Origin: Zhongshania aliphaticivorans | Lineage (GTDB): Bacteria; Pseudomonadota; Gammaproteobacteria; Pseudomonadales; Spongiibacteraceae | NCBI RefSeq assembly: GCF_001586255.1 | Contig: NZ_CP014544.1 | Location: forward strand, 3,132,501 to 3,196,500 | Length of the DNA: 64,000 bases | Direction: 5' to 3' | Part shown: in pieces, positions 28,201 to 36,602 of the stretch | How positions within the stretch are numbered: position 1 is the first letter of the stretch | Layout: each line of letters begins with the position of its first letter | Program-made: the position numbers and the translations under genes | The notes under the pieces: model-generated | The model's input: the letters and a program-made list of their open reading frames with translations, nothing else | Told to the model about the DNA's origin: nothing | Databases searched by the model: none

Positions 28201-28759
28201 CTCGGTGGCGGTGACGCTTATCCACCACCCGGGTGCCAAAGGCCACCGTAAAAACCACTAAAATTAAGGCGGCTATAAAACTGGTGCTGCTGTGATTTTC
28301 AATTAAATTGGGTTGCCACAGGCGCTGAACTGTTAACCAGGCTTGAGTCACGGCTTTTAATTGCAGGGCGATATAGGGCAAGCTGCCAACCACCGCAATA
28401 AATGTCACCAAGGCGGCAAGAAACTGGTGTTTGCCATAGCGCGAACCAATGAAGTCGGCAATCGAGGTTACTCTATTGCGAGTACTCACTACCGACAGGC
28501 GGCGAATAAACGGCCAGGCCAAAACAAACAGCAAAATGGGGCCAAGATAGATGGGGACAAAGGACCAGCCGTCATTAACTGCCTGGCCAACCGCACCAAA
28601 AAAGGTCCAAGAACTGCAGTACACCGCCAGCGACAAGCTATACACCAGGGCACGCAGCAGCGATGAGCGCTGGGTATGCCGATCGGCCCACCACGCAATT
28701 AAAAACAAACAACCAACGTAACTAAACGCCAGTAACACAACCCACTGGTTTGCCAGCAC
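25262..28759 (-). CDS. SSS-domain hybrid sensor histidine kinase, CrbS-like
   Basis: A 1165-residue membrane kinase. Residues 1-500 form an SSS transporter-like sensor domain with about 13 helices. A linker and PAS domain follow (about 620-770), then a HisKA domain with phosphoacceptor His814 in AAASHDLLQP, a HATPase domain (N box NFLSNALRYT, G box DTGPGI) and a C-terminal receiver domain (acceptor Asp in VLADFHLDGG). This order matches CrbS of Vibrio cholerae and Pseudomonas, the sensor of the acetate switch. It should phosphorylate the neighbouring LuxR-type regulator. Whether the SSS part transports or only senses is not known here. Confidence 0.93.
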   Translation of the reverse strand: MLANQWVVLLAFSYVGCLFLIAWWADRHTQRSSLLRALVYSLSLAVYCSSWTFFGAVGQAVNDGWSFVPIYLGPILLFVLAWPFIRRLSVVSTRNRVTSIADFIGSRYGKHQFLAALVTFIAVVGSLPYIALQLKAVTQAWLTVQRLWQPNLIENHSSTSFIAALILVVFTVAFGTRVVDKRHRHRGLMAAIAVESVVKLIAFLAVGVFAISLVFGAEAKDLVLDYGQLGGWPEPINFITQLVLAAAAIVCLPRQFHVMVVEHHSRRDMRLARWIFPAYLALFCIMIAPIAVLGQSLLGGGLSPYSGSADMFVVTAPLAAGSNSLAVVAMLGGLSAATGMVIVACVTLSVMICNEWMVPLWQFFNRAHSINAKWLQKARRAAIAAVLLAAWFLEQQLNNRAGLASLGLLSFAAAAQLLPAIIAALYWPRAHSRGVIIGLFVGGALWFYCLLLPALLGPLHPLLAQGLLGSQWLRPEALFGVDFLDPLSHGVFWSLLLNCLSLALVSGFSRFRAIELRQARAFTQLQRDWAYQKADFALTKIESWQLQRMLTPLLGRERSQQLWQRFEHRLGQRLLPNDPVPSFVVKEVESALAAIVGAVSAHRTLDLLQRKKPLELDEFVLLIGDSSKQLQFGQDLLQITLETVPQGISVVDANLDLVAWNSRYMELFGFPERLLYIGCPIARVYQFNAERGYLQNADTDVDAAIARRLALLSDGKSYRLERSLPNGLVIEICGTPMANGGYVTTYTDISEYRRMFNELDETKNQLERRVIERTAALSAANDSLAHENQARAKIERELNTVYASKSRFLAAASHDLLQPISAARLFTAALAHRTAATELAAEVGHIDAALTGAESLITSLREVARLDSGNIRLDRRDFCLSDLLEPLARECGLLAEQNGLALHFRPSNVWVYSDQQLLRRVVQNFLSNALRYTRTGGVLLGCRRRGDSVLIQVWDTGPGISLLDQQRVFDEFERGQRLDHNDAEKGLGLGLSIVQRISRLLGHEVSLHSIEGRGSVFAIRVPLGQRQERRFIADTPRLQSELAGISVLCIDNEVAIRAGMHALLSQWGCKVFTGANLGEVLAQWRLDTAPDIVLADFHLDGGETGLELLQALNYHWHTRLPAVVISADNSAEIRGQVEDSGYQFLAKPVKPAALRGLIRQLVLRA

Positions 28760-29051
28760 CTGCCCTCTCTACGCCGGAAAGCGACGATATGTTTGCGAAT
28801 CCCCACAGTCTAGCCTAGCGCGGCGGCAGCAGTATTGGACAATAGTCGACATTCAATGCCACAAAGGCGAAAAAGCACCGCATTTTCACCCCTACCAGCG
28901 CGGAGCAAGACCCCCACTTGGTGAGATTTACAGTATTAAACCTTTCCCTTATTGCCACTGATGCGTAACATTCGCACTCCAGAAATCAGGGCCATTGCAC
29001 CTGTGCAAGCCCCCTGAACACACTCAATACATCAAGCCGTACCCAAAATAT

Positions 29052-31949
29052 ATGTCTACTATTTTTCTCGCTGGCCAACGCTGGATTAGCAACCCGGAAC
29101 CCGACCTAGGTTTGGGCATTATTCTTGAAGCGCAAAATCGTCGTGTTGTTATTGCCTTCCCTGCGGCAGAAGAAGAGCGCACCTACGCGGCTGCCGCGGC
29201 GCCGCTGTCCAGAGTGCTATTCCAGATTGGCGATGAGATCGACGTACCTGGCCAAGGCCGCTTAGTCGTCACGGAGCTGCAAGAACACAGCGGCTGTATC
29301 GTGTATTTTGCCGAAGACGAGAGCGGCGATATTCATCCCGTGCCCGAGCAAATTCTGAGTGCCAACATCAAACTCAGCAATGCCAAAGAGCGCCTACTGG
29401 CGGGTCAAGTTGAACACCACCGCCGCTTTGAACTTCGCGCGGCTACGTTAGAACAGCAAAACACCTGCAAAGCCGCCAGCACCTTGGGCTTGCTCGGTCC
29501 CCGGGTTCAACTGCTACCGCATCAGCTATATATCGCCGCCGAGGTTGCCAGCCGCGCCGCCCCGCGGGTATTGCTCGCCGATGAAGTAGGTTTGGGTAAA
29601 ACCATCGAAGCGGGTCTCATCATTCACCAGCTTCTGCTGTTGGAGCGCGCCAAGCGCGTACTGATACTGCTACCAGACAGTCTGGTACACCAGTGGCTGG
29701 TCGAGATGCTGCGCCGCTTTAACCTAAAATTCAGCATTTTCAATGAAGCCCGCTGCCAGCAAATTGACCAGTACGAAGACGACCCAAGCAGCATATTCTT
29801 TGACGAAGAAGAGTCCAAAGAAAAAGAAGAGAACCCCTTTGAAGACGCCCAGCTGGTCATTTGCCCGCTGAGCTGGATCAGCTCCCACGAGCGCCGCCAA
29901 GGCCAGCTCATGGAAGCCGGTTGGGACGTACTCGTGGTTGACGAAGCCCACCACCTGCACTGGCAGGAAGACGGCAGCAGCTCCGCCGAATACCAATTGG
30001 TTGAACGTCTCAGCGCCGAGATACCCAGCGTACTGCTGCTGACGGCAACCCCAGAAAATGCCGGTATCGACGGCCACTTCGCCCGTTTGCGCTTGCTCGA
30101 CCCGGCGCGCTACCCAAGTTTAGAGGCGTTTCGCGCTGAGCAAAACCAATACGAGGGCATTAGCGAACTGATTCAAGGCTTGCTTGACCAGCCTGCCGAA
30201 TCCCTCGCCGACGCCAGCTTCACCGCGAAACTCAGCGAACTGCTCGAGCCAGCGCAACTTGCGGCCCTAGCCAGCAATGCCGACACCGATATTATCGAAA
30301 AAGTCGTGCGCGATCTCCTCGACCGCTTCGGCACTGGCCGCATGCTATTCCGCAATACCCGTGCCTCAGTCGGAGGCTTTCCGCAGCGGGTATTGCACGA
30401 ACACCCCCTCGACGCCCCGGCGGAATACCAAGCCGCACTCGGCCTCGTCGACGAAGAGTCGGCGCTGCACCCGGAACTATTGCTAGGCGACGCATGGATC
30501 AAACTCGACCCCCGCGTCAGCTGGGTAGAGAAATTCTTGCTGCAACACCCCGACGACAAAGTCTTACTGATTTGCAGCGGCAAGAACACCGCCCAAGACC
30601 TGGAATTACAACTGCGAGTTCGCCGTGGCATCGCCAGCGCGCTCTTCATTGAAGATCTTAGCCTCATTGAGCGCGACCGCGCCGCCGCCTATTTTGCCGA
30701 CCCAGAAGACGGCGCCCAAGTGCTGATCTGTTCAGAAATTGGCAGCGAAGGCCGCAACTTCCAATTCGCCCAGCATTTGATCTTATTCGATCTGCCGCTT
30801 AATCCAGACTTGCTAGAACAGCGCATTGGCCGCTTAGATCGCATCGGCCAACTCGGCGATGTGAATCTGCATGTCCCCTATTACCAAGACAGCGCCCAAG
30901 ACAAATTACTGAGCTGGTATCGCGACGCACTGGCGATCTTCAGCCAGCCCTGCACCGTCGGCAACGCCCTAATGTTAGAGTTTGGCAGCGAACTCCTCTC
31001 CGCTCTTGCTGGCACTGCTAGCAGTGACGCCTTCGCTGAGCTAATTAGTCGCGCCGCGAACAAGTCAGAAGAACTGCAGATTAGCCTGCGCAACGGCCGC
31101 AACCGCTTGCTGGAACTTAACTCCTGCAATCCCACCCGCGCCGCCGAATTAATTAGCTCCTTAGAAGCTGAACAGCGTAGCGACAGTCTCGCCGAGTATG
31201 TGAACATTCTCTCTGACCAATTTGGTTTAGTGCACGAAGACCACAGCGACAATGCCGTGATTTTGCGCCCCGGCGATCACATGATTACCGAGGCATTCCC
31301 GCATTTGCCAGAAGACGGCATTACCGGCACCTTCGACCGCGACCGCGCACTAAGCCGCGAAGACATGGCCTACTTCAGCTGGGAACATCCGCTGATTAGC
31401 GGTGGTATGGATCTCATTATGTCCAGCGACTTTGGCAGCGCCACCGTTTGCACCATCGCCGTTAAAGGCTTGAAGGCCGGTACCCTATTATTAGAAGCGC
31501 TGTACAGCCCGGCCCTACAAGCGCCGCCGTGGTTACAACTCGCCCGCTACTTACCAGCCCAGAGTTTCCGCCTGGTGGTCGACCACCAGCAGCGCAACCT
31601 CACCGCCAGCGTTGCTCATAAAAAATTAAACCAACTTGCCCAAGGCATTAAAAAAACGGTCATGCCCGCCTTGCTCCGAGAAGTGCGCCCCAGCCTTACC
31701 GCCATGCTGCCGAATGTTGAAGCACTGGCCGAAGCCGCCGCCAAAGAGTGGATCAGCACCGCCCTAGACAATTACAACAAAGATCGCAGCGCCGAGCGTC
31801 AACGCCTGCAAGCACTGATGAGCCGCAACCCGCACATCAGCCACGCAGAGCTAGAAAGCTTTGACGCAGAAACAGGGCTAGGCAAAGATGCCCTAGGCAA
31901 TATGCAACTCAATATGTCGGCACTGCGCCTTGCTATTGTTAGCCAATAA
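29052..31949 (+). CDS. rapA: RNA polymerase-associated protein RapA
   Basis: A Swi2/Snf2-type ATPase that binds RNA polymerase and promotes its recycling after termination. I chose the ATG at 29052 (965 residues): it matches the E. coli length of 968, and puts the Walker A lysine at residue 183, where E. coli RapA has its essential Lys. Upstream in-frame codons from 28995 lack family similarity. Motifs seen: EVGLGKTIEAG, DEAHH (297-301), TATPE, and the helicase C block SEGRNFQF then LPLNPDLLEQRIGRLDRIGQ. It is followed 29 bp later by a small unknown gene. The coding sequence is GC-rich and continuous. Confidence 0.97.
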   Translation: MSTIFLAGQRWISNPEPDLGLGIILEAQNRRVVIAFPAAEEERTYAAAAAPLSRVLFQIGDEIDVPGQGRLVVTELQEHSGCIVYFAEDESGDIHPVPEQILSANIKLSNAKERLLAGQVEHHRRFELRAATLEQQNTCKAASTLGLLGPRVQLLPHQLYIAAEVASRAAPRVLLADEVGLGKTIEAGLIIHQLLLLERAKRVLILLPDSLVHQWLVEMLRRFNLKFSIFNEARCQQIDQYEDDPSSIFFDEEESKEKEENPFEDAQLVICPLSWISSHERRQGQLMEAGWDVLVVDEAHHLHWQEDGSSSAEYQLVERLSAEIPSVLLLTATPENAGIDGHFARLRLLDPARYPSLEAFRAEQNQYEGISELIQGLLDQPAESLADASFTAKLSELLEPAQLAALASNADTDIIEKVVRDLLDRFGTGRMLFRNTRASVGGFPQRVLHEHPLDAPAEYQAALGLVDEESALHPELLLGDAWIKLDPRVSWVEKFLLQHPDDKVLLICSGKNTAQDLELQLRVRRGIASALFIEDLSLIERDRAAAYFADPEDGAQVLICSEIGSEGRNFQFAQHLILFDLPLNPDLLEQRIGRLDRIGQLGDVNLHVPYYQDSAQDKLLSWYRDALAIFSQPCTVGNALMLEFGSELLSALAGTASSDAFAELISRAANKSEELQISLRNGRNRLLELNSCNPTRAAELISSLEAEQRSDSLAEYVNILSDQFGLVHEDHSDNAVILRPGDHMITEAFPHLPEDGITGTFDRDRALSREDMAYFSWEHPLISGGMDLIMSSDFGSATVCTIAVKGLKAGTLLLEALYSPALQAPPWLQLARYLPAQSFRLVVDHQQRNLTASVAHKKLNQLAQGIKKTVMPALLREVRPSLTAMLPNVEALAEAAAKEWISTALDNYNKDRSAERQRLQALMSRNPHISHAELESFDAETGLGKDALGNMQLNMSALRLAIVSQ

Positions 31950-31978
31950 ACGCACGCTTATTTAACGCTGGAGAAAAT

Positions 31979-32263
31979 ATGTATTTGTTTTCTATTAATG
32001 CCATCGCCAAAACTAGCCACGGTGAATTCACCGCTGGCGAATCGGCGCCGTTTATTGTGTACATCGACTTTAAAGACATGTTCGGCGCAGAGAATCTGGC
32101 CAAGTTATTTGTCATGGCCGAAGGCTTTACCAAGGTTGAGATTGAAAAGCGTAAACTCATCGACAATGCCCATATTCCAGATAACCCCGCACTCGCGAAA
32201 GACCCACAAATTCTTGAAGCGCTAGCCAAAGGTTATTGTGTGCAGGCATTTAACGCGCACTGA
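31979..32263 (+). CDS. Small conserved-looking protein of unknown function
   Basis: A 94-residue acidic/hydrophobic soluble protein with a well-placed GGAG site (5 bp before the ATG). Predicted features are two or three beta strands near the N-terminus (YLFSINAIAKT, APFIVYIDF) and helices in the centre (AENLAKLFVMAEGF) and C-terminus (KDPQILEALAKGY). No family is recognised. It is 29 bp downstream of rapA and probably cotranscribed. Codon use looks like that of rapA, so I treat it as real. Confidence 0.7.
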   Translation: MYLFSINAIAKTSHGEFTAGESAPFIVYIDFKDMFGAENLAKLFVMAEGFTKVEIEKRKLIDNAHIPDNPALAKDPQILEALAKGYCVQAFNAH

Positions 32264-32434
32264 TTTAGCGGGCGACGCTTGGCGGGGGGGTGAGAGGCGC
32301 AGAATCACGCCCTCGCTTTCTCTAGAACACCGCTGATTTACACGCTCTGCAATGTATTGAGAAACGGCAAATGGCTTTTAGATTTTAGCCCTTTGCCGCC
32401 GTATACCGTGCCAAGCGGCGCGACGCGAATAACA

Positions 32435-33205
32435 TCAACGCGCGGTATAACCGCCATCCATAATCAATTCCGAGCCCGTCATATAGCTGGCATCATCCGA
32501 CGCCAAAAACACAATGCCTTTGGCAATCTCTGCAGCTTCCGCCATACGGCCCATGGGAATACTGGCAACCACGCGCTGAGCAAACGCATCAGCGTCGCCT
32601 GTGCTTAGACGCGACAGTGCGCCGCTCACCAATGGCGTTGCCACGTAACCAGGATGCACAGAATTGACGCGTATGCCGTAGCCTTTGTCTGCACAGTACA
32701 ATGCCACCGATTTAGTGAATGCGCGCACCGCACCTTTGCTGGCATTGTAAGCTGGTAGCATTGGGTCGCCGACGATACCTTCTATTGATGAAATATTAAC
32801 GATGCTGCCGCCCGATGCTTTCATTACCCGAATTGCTTCGCGGGTCCCGAGGAATACTGCGTCGTTATTGATGGTATTGGTTTTACGCCAGCCTTCGAGG
32901 GTTTCGTCTTCTATGCCGCAGATATTGGCGATACCGGCGTTATTGATCAAAATCTGCAAGCGCCCAAAGCGCTCAACTATGTCGTTAATAACCCCAGCCC
33001 ACTGGGCCTCGTCGCAAACATCGAGGTGCATAAATACGGCTTGATAACCCGCTGCATTCAATTCATTTGCTACGCGATTGCCCGCAACTTCATCGATATC
33101 ACTCACCACCACAATCGCGCCAGCAGCAGCCAAACTTTTAGATGTTGCTTCGCCAATGCCGACCCCGGCGCCAGTCACTAAGGCCACTTTATCTTTACAG
33201 TTCAT
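32435..33205 (-). CDS. SDR-family NAD(P)-dependent oxidoreductase
   Basis: A 256-residue classical short-chain dehydrogenase. The cofactor motif TGAGVGIGE is at the N-terminus, NNAG is central, and the catalytic Ser (NISSIEG) and Y-x3-K (YNASKGAV) are present. The C-terminal end (MTGSELIMDGGYTA) is standard. I place the start at 33205, with AAGGAG about 10 bp upstream; the frame extends 9 codons further but those overlap the upstream gene. Last gene of a unit with the paralogous SDR and an AcuI-like reductase. Substrate unknown; probably a hydroxy or keto group of a lipid-like compound. Confidence 0.88.
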   Translation of the reverse strand: MNCKDKVALVTGAGVGIGEATSKSLAAAGAIVVVSDIDEVAGNRVANELNAAGYQAVFMHLDVCDEAQWAGVINDIVERFGRLQILINNAGIANICGIEDETLEGWRKTNTINNDAVFLGTREAIRVMKASGGSIVNISSIEGIVGDPMLPAYNASKGAVRAFTKSVALYCADKGYGIRVNSVHPGYVATPLVSGALSRLSTGDADAFAQRVVASIPMGRMAEAAEIAKGIVFLASDDASYMTGSELIMDGGYTAR

Positions 33206-33219
33206 ACAACCTCTACTCC

Positions 33220-34041
33220 TTATGCCGCGCAAAAACCGCCATCAACGGTTAGCTCAATTCCCGTTACATAGGCACTGGCGTCCGACGCTAAAAACAACGC
33301 GGCGTTGGCAATGTCTTGTACATTACCCAAGCGGCCCATGGGGATCATGGCAGACTTGAGCAGCGCGGCCGCCTCCTCGACGTTGGCCACAACGCCAATG
33401 TCGACAAAGTCTTGTAGGGCCTGATCACCCATTGCTGTTTCAATCAAACCCGGATGCAAAGAATTAACACGAACGCCATAGCCAAATTTGGCAAACTCCA
33501 CCGCGCTGTGTTTGCTTAATGAGCGCACCGCGCCTTTGGTAGCGCCATAAATACTGTGGCCAGTCACCCCCACCAAACCCGCAATAGACGATAAATTAAT
33601 AATAGAGCCGCCACTGCCAAACATGGCACCAGGCTTCATGCACTCCACCGCTGCGCGGGTACCCAAAAATACCGATTCGATATTGATTTGATTGATCTTA
33701 CTCACCTGCGCGCCGGTGTTATCCTCCAACATACCGCCAATATAAATACCGGCATTGTTAAGCAGTACATCCCAGCGGTTTTGCCACGCTTGCAGCGCCA
33801 ACTTTAGCGCTGCCCAGTCATCTTCATTGGTCACGTCTAAGCGTATCGCTTTGGCTTGCAAGCCTTGTGCGTTGAGGTCGGCGGCAATGCGCTCGCAGGC
33901 CTCTACATTAATATCGCTGAGCATTACCGCCGCACCGGCCTGTGCAAACATTCGCGCACAAGCCTCGCCAATCCCTGCGCCCGCGCCAGTGACAACCGCG
34001 ACCTTGCCCTCTAAGCCAAACACACCAAGCTTGTTACTCAT
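33220..34041 (-). CDS. SDR-family NAD(P)-dependent oxidoreductase
   Basis: A 273-residue classical SDR with TGAGAGIGEA, NNAG, the catalytic Ser in NLSSIAG and the YGATKGAV Tyr-Lys pair. It carries an insertion of about 10 residues (VANVEEAAALL) before the PMGRLG motif compared with its neighbour. Its stop lies 14 bp before the next SDR start on the same strand. It is part of the lipid or terpenoid-like catabolic set in this region. The pair may act on successive hydroxyl groups or opposite stereoisomers; this cannot be read from sequence. Confidence 0.88.
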   Translation of the reverse strand: MSNKLGVFGLEGKVAVVTGAGAGIGEACARMFAQAGAAVMLSDINVEACERIAADLNAQGLQAKAIRLDVTNEDDWAALKLALQAWQNRWDVLLNNAGIYIGGMLEDNTGAQVSKINQINIESVFLGTRAAVECMKPGAMFGSGGSIINLSSIAGLVGVTGHSIYGATKGAVRSLSKHSAVEFAKFGYGVRVNSLHPGLIETAMGDQALQDFVDIGVVANVEEAAALLKSAMIPMGRLGNVQDIANAALFLASDASAYVTGIELTVDGGFCAA

Positions 34042-34108
34042 AACTGTGTCCCTATTATTCTATTTTTACATTTATGCTTGCAGATATTTACCGGTAAAAA
34101 TGCGCTAA

Positions 34109-35101
34109 TTAATCGGCGATTTTCACTACCGCACGTCCGCGAATTTGACCCTGCAAAATTTTACCTGCAGCAGCGGGCACGTCGTCAAACGGTATATCCA
34201 TCGTCAACGCTTCGAGCTTGGCCATGTCTAAATCCTTAGCCAATCGGCGCCACGCTTCTTCGCGTAGAGGCATGGGCGCGTGAACAGAATCCACCCCTAA
34301 TAACGACACATTACGCAGCGCGAAGGGCATCATATTTCCCGGCAAATCAAGGCCCTGCGCCAAACCACAAGCAGTGACAACGCCGCTATAACTAAGCTGC
34401 GCGATAACGTTTGCCAAAGTGTGGCTTCCGCAAGAATCGACCGCCGCAGCCCAGCGAGTGGACTGCATCATTTCGCCGGGCTCAGAAAGCTCGGCGCGAT
34501 TGATAACATCGGTGGCACCAAGGCCTTTCAAGAATTCAGTCTCTTCGACACGACCAGTTGATGCCGTAACCCTATATCCCAACGCCGACAGCAGGGATAT
34601 CGCCACGGTTCCAACACCACCTGAGGCGCCGGTAACCAGCACAACGCCAGACTCCGGCACCACGCCAAAACGCTCTAGGCGCATAACCGACAACATGGCA
34701 GTGTAACCGGCTGTACCAATTGCCATGGCCTGCCGCGTACTGATACCAGCCGGTAATTTCACTAAGTATTCGCCCTTGGTGCGCAAACGCTGGGTGTAAC
34801 CCCCATTGTGCGTTTCTGAGGCGCCATAGCCGTTCAGTACAACTTTGTCGCCAACACTAAACAGTGAATTATCAGAACTGACCACCGTTCCCGCCATATC
34901 AATGCCGAGTATTAACTTCTCTTTTTGCACAATTGGCACGGCGTCACTCATCGCCAAACCGTCTTTGTAATTCAGGGTTGAATATTCAACGGCAATTTCA
35001 ACATCGCCTTCGCCAATTTCGGCGGCACTCAGTTGCTCAAAACCAACCGCCAATTTTCCATCCTGACGGCTTGCAACCAAGGCCTTGTATGTCTGTGTCA
35101 T
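34109..35101 (-). CDS. Medium-chain reductase of the acrylyl-CoA reductase (AcuI/YhdH) family
   Basis: A 330-residue MDR-superfamily reductase that would reduce an alpha,beta-unsaturated acyl-CoA or ketone with NADPH. The NADPH-binding loop VTGASGGVGTVA is near residue 155, and the N-terminal GroES-like domain carries NYKDGLA (about 46-52) and the GIDMAGTV block, both typical of AcuI/YhdH. No structural-zinc cysteines are seen, as expected for this branch. It lies 67 bp upstream of the SDR pair and 28 bp downstream of a DUF1329 gene, so these genes are probably one operon. Confidence 0.85.
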   Translation of the reverse strand: MTQTYKALVASRQDGKLAVGFEQLSAAEIGEGDVEIAVEYSTLNYKDGLAMSDAVPIVQKEKLILGIDMAGTVVSSDNSLFSVGDKVVLNGYGASETHNGGYTQRLRTKGEYLVKLPAGISTRQAMAIGTAGYTAMLSVMRLERFGVVPESGVVLVTGASGGVGTVAISLLSALGYRVTASTGRVEETEFLKGLGATDVINRAELSEPGEMMQSTRWAAAVDSCGSHTLANVIAQLSYSGVVTACGLAQGLDLPGNMMPFALRNVSLLGVDSVHAPMPLREEAWRRLAKDLDMAKLEALTMDIPFDDVPAAAGKILQGQIRGRAVVKIAD

Positions 35102-35129
35102 GTTATTTACCTCATCATTAGATTAGTTA

Positions 35130-36506
35130 TTAATTACCTAAGCGGCGCAGCGCACCGTTGGTTAAATAGCGGTCGTAAATATCTTGATCATTGACCATCA
35201 TTTTGTGGCCGCCGCTCATGCTGGCCATTTGTTCGAGACGAGTCATTTGCCCTGTTTGAACGTCGAAGGCGTGGACATGCCCCCACGACCAATAGGGGTG
35301 TTTGCCGTCCATTACCCGCTTGTCGCCGTCTTCATACAGTCCGTAAGCACCATCAAAGGAGCGGAATATCTCACCGCGCCGATCAAACGACACCATGGCC
35401 AAAGGCAACTGAGTGCGGGCGTCAAACCACACCCGTTTTTTACCGACCGGCGCGCGCGGGAAGCCAGTTGGCTCTGCGTCCACCGCGATGGCTTCGGGCA
35501 CCAACTCTACCTCGGTATCCCAAAAGGTCTCGCCCTTGGGGCCACCGTGGGTGGTGTGTGCCCAGCTGTCGCTGGCAGAATTCCAACCGCCACTCACCGC
35601 TGCCAACATGGGGCCACGCGACACGATTTTATAATTCCCCCAGGTATGCAGTGGATCGCCCGCCGCCCAAGCGTCAGACAAGTACAAACTCGAACCCGGT
35701 ACTAATGGCTCAAAGCGCTGGTCGGTAGGGAAGCGACGAATGCGCTTAAAATCAGGTATGTAGCCGTAAAGTTCAGGGAATTTATTTTGATCGTAATGCC
35801 ATATATTTAAATATGAAGTGCCACGTACACTGTCGGGCTCTGAGAAAAACACACTCTGGTAGCGCAGTTTATCTTCATGCCCCTTCCAATACACACTAGG
35901 CAATACCACTCGGCCGGTAGGTGCGTATTCCGCCCAACCATTTTCATATTGATAATTTACTTTGCCTTCCCGACTCAAATCGTATTCGCGAATAGCATAA
36001 AAAGACGCGTCATGGCGACCCCAACTCATCGTCAAACCGGCAAACAATTCCAAACCATTTTTTGCTTCTGGAAACGGCAGGCCGCCAATCCACGGTTTAC
36101 CGTCAAGAGTGACGACATTGCCCTTATCATCAAATTTTGCCTGCCCACGATTCTTAAAGCTGGCTTCCAGGTATTCCCATGGACTTAATTTCATTATGTC
36201 GCGAGTCGTTTCTCGCAGCCGCAAACGGCGGCCCATTTCTTTAACTTGGTAATACTTAACCGGCTCGAGCAAATCTTTAACCAACTCGACATTACTTGCA
36301 TCTATATAGTCACCGGCCTTTAATTTTCCGTTACTGTATTCATCAATCGACATCAACTCATCGGGATACGCCGCCGTAAAGTCGCCGTTGTTTGCCATGG
36401 CTTTCCACACTGGCATCAACACGCCACCCAATGCGAGCCCCGCCGTTTTTTTCAAAAATTGGCGCCTGGCGTAATTCCGATCATATTGTTTTATATGAAA
36501 TACCAT
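35130..36506 (-). CDS. DUF1329 protein with Tat-type signal (copy 1)
   Basis: A 458-residue periplasmic protein of the DUF1329 family. It starts with a twin-arginine signal: ARRQFLKK near residues 14-21, then a hydrophobic stretch ending at AMA (about 38). Matching its paralogue, it contains the blocks ELYGYIPDFKRIRRFPTDQRF, LYLSDAWAAGDPLHTWG and PRAPVGKKRVW. DUF1329 proteins have LolB-like folds by some annotations, which suggests that they carry hydrophobic ligands; no function is proven. It is transcribed with the AcuI-like and SDR genes. A hairpin stands only 16 bp before its start codon, between it and the DUF1302 gene. Confidence 0.9.
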   Translation of the reverse strand: MVFHIKQYDRNYARRQFLKKTAGLALGGVLMPVWKAMANNGDFTAAYPDELMSIDEYSNGKLKAGDYIDASNVELVKDLLEPVKYYQVKEMGRRLRLRETTRDIMKLSPWEYLEASFKNRGQAKFDDKGNVVTLDGKPWIGGLPFPEAKNGLELFAGLTMSWGRHDASFYAIREYDLSREGKVNYQYENGWAEYAPTGRVVLPSVYWKGHEDKLRYQSVFFSEPDSVRGTSYLNIWHYDQNKFPELYGYIPDFKRIRRFPTDQRFEPLVPGSSLYLSDAWAAGDPLHTWGNYKIVSRGPMLAAVSGGWNSASDSWAHTTHGGPKGETFWDTEVELVPEAIAVDAEPTGFPRAPVGKKRVWFDARTQLPLAMVSFDRRGEIFRSFDGAYGLYEDGDKRVMDGKHPYWSWGHVHAFDVQTGQMTRLEQMASMSGGHKMMVNDQDIYDRYLTNGALRRLGN

Positions 36507-36522
36507 GACCTACCTACTGAGC

Positions 36523-36548
36523 AAAAAGCCGGCGGAAGAATCCGCCGG
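36523..36548 (-). terminator. Hairpin with T tract between DUF1302 and the DUF1329 copy 1 gene
   Basis: CCGGCGGA (36529-36536) pairs perfectly with TCCGCCGG (36541-36548) around a 4-nt loop. On the minus strand it is followed by CTTTTT. It ends 16 bp before the next start codon, leaving no room for a separate promoter, so it probably acts as a partial terminator or mRNA end-stabiliser within one operon. Confidence 0.75.
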
Positions 36549-36602
36549 AAAGGTCCCATAACTGTCGCCAGCCAACCGAGGCCGAAACCTCGATAGGGTG
36601 TA

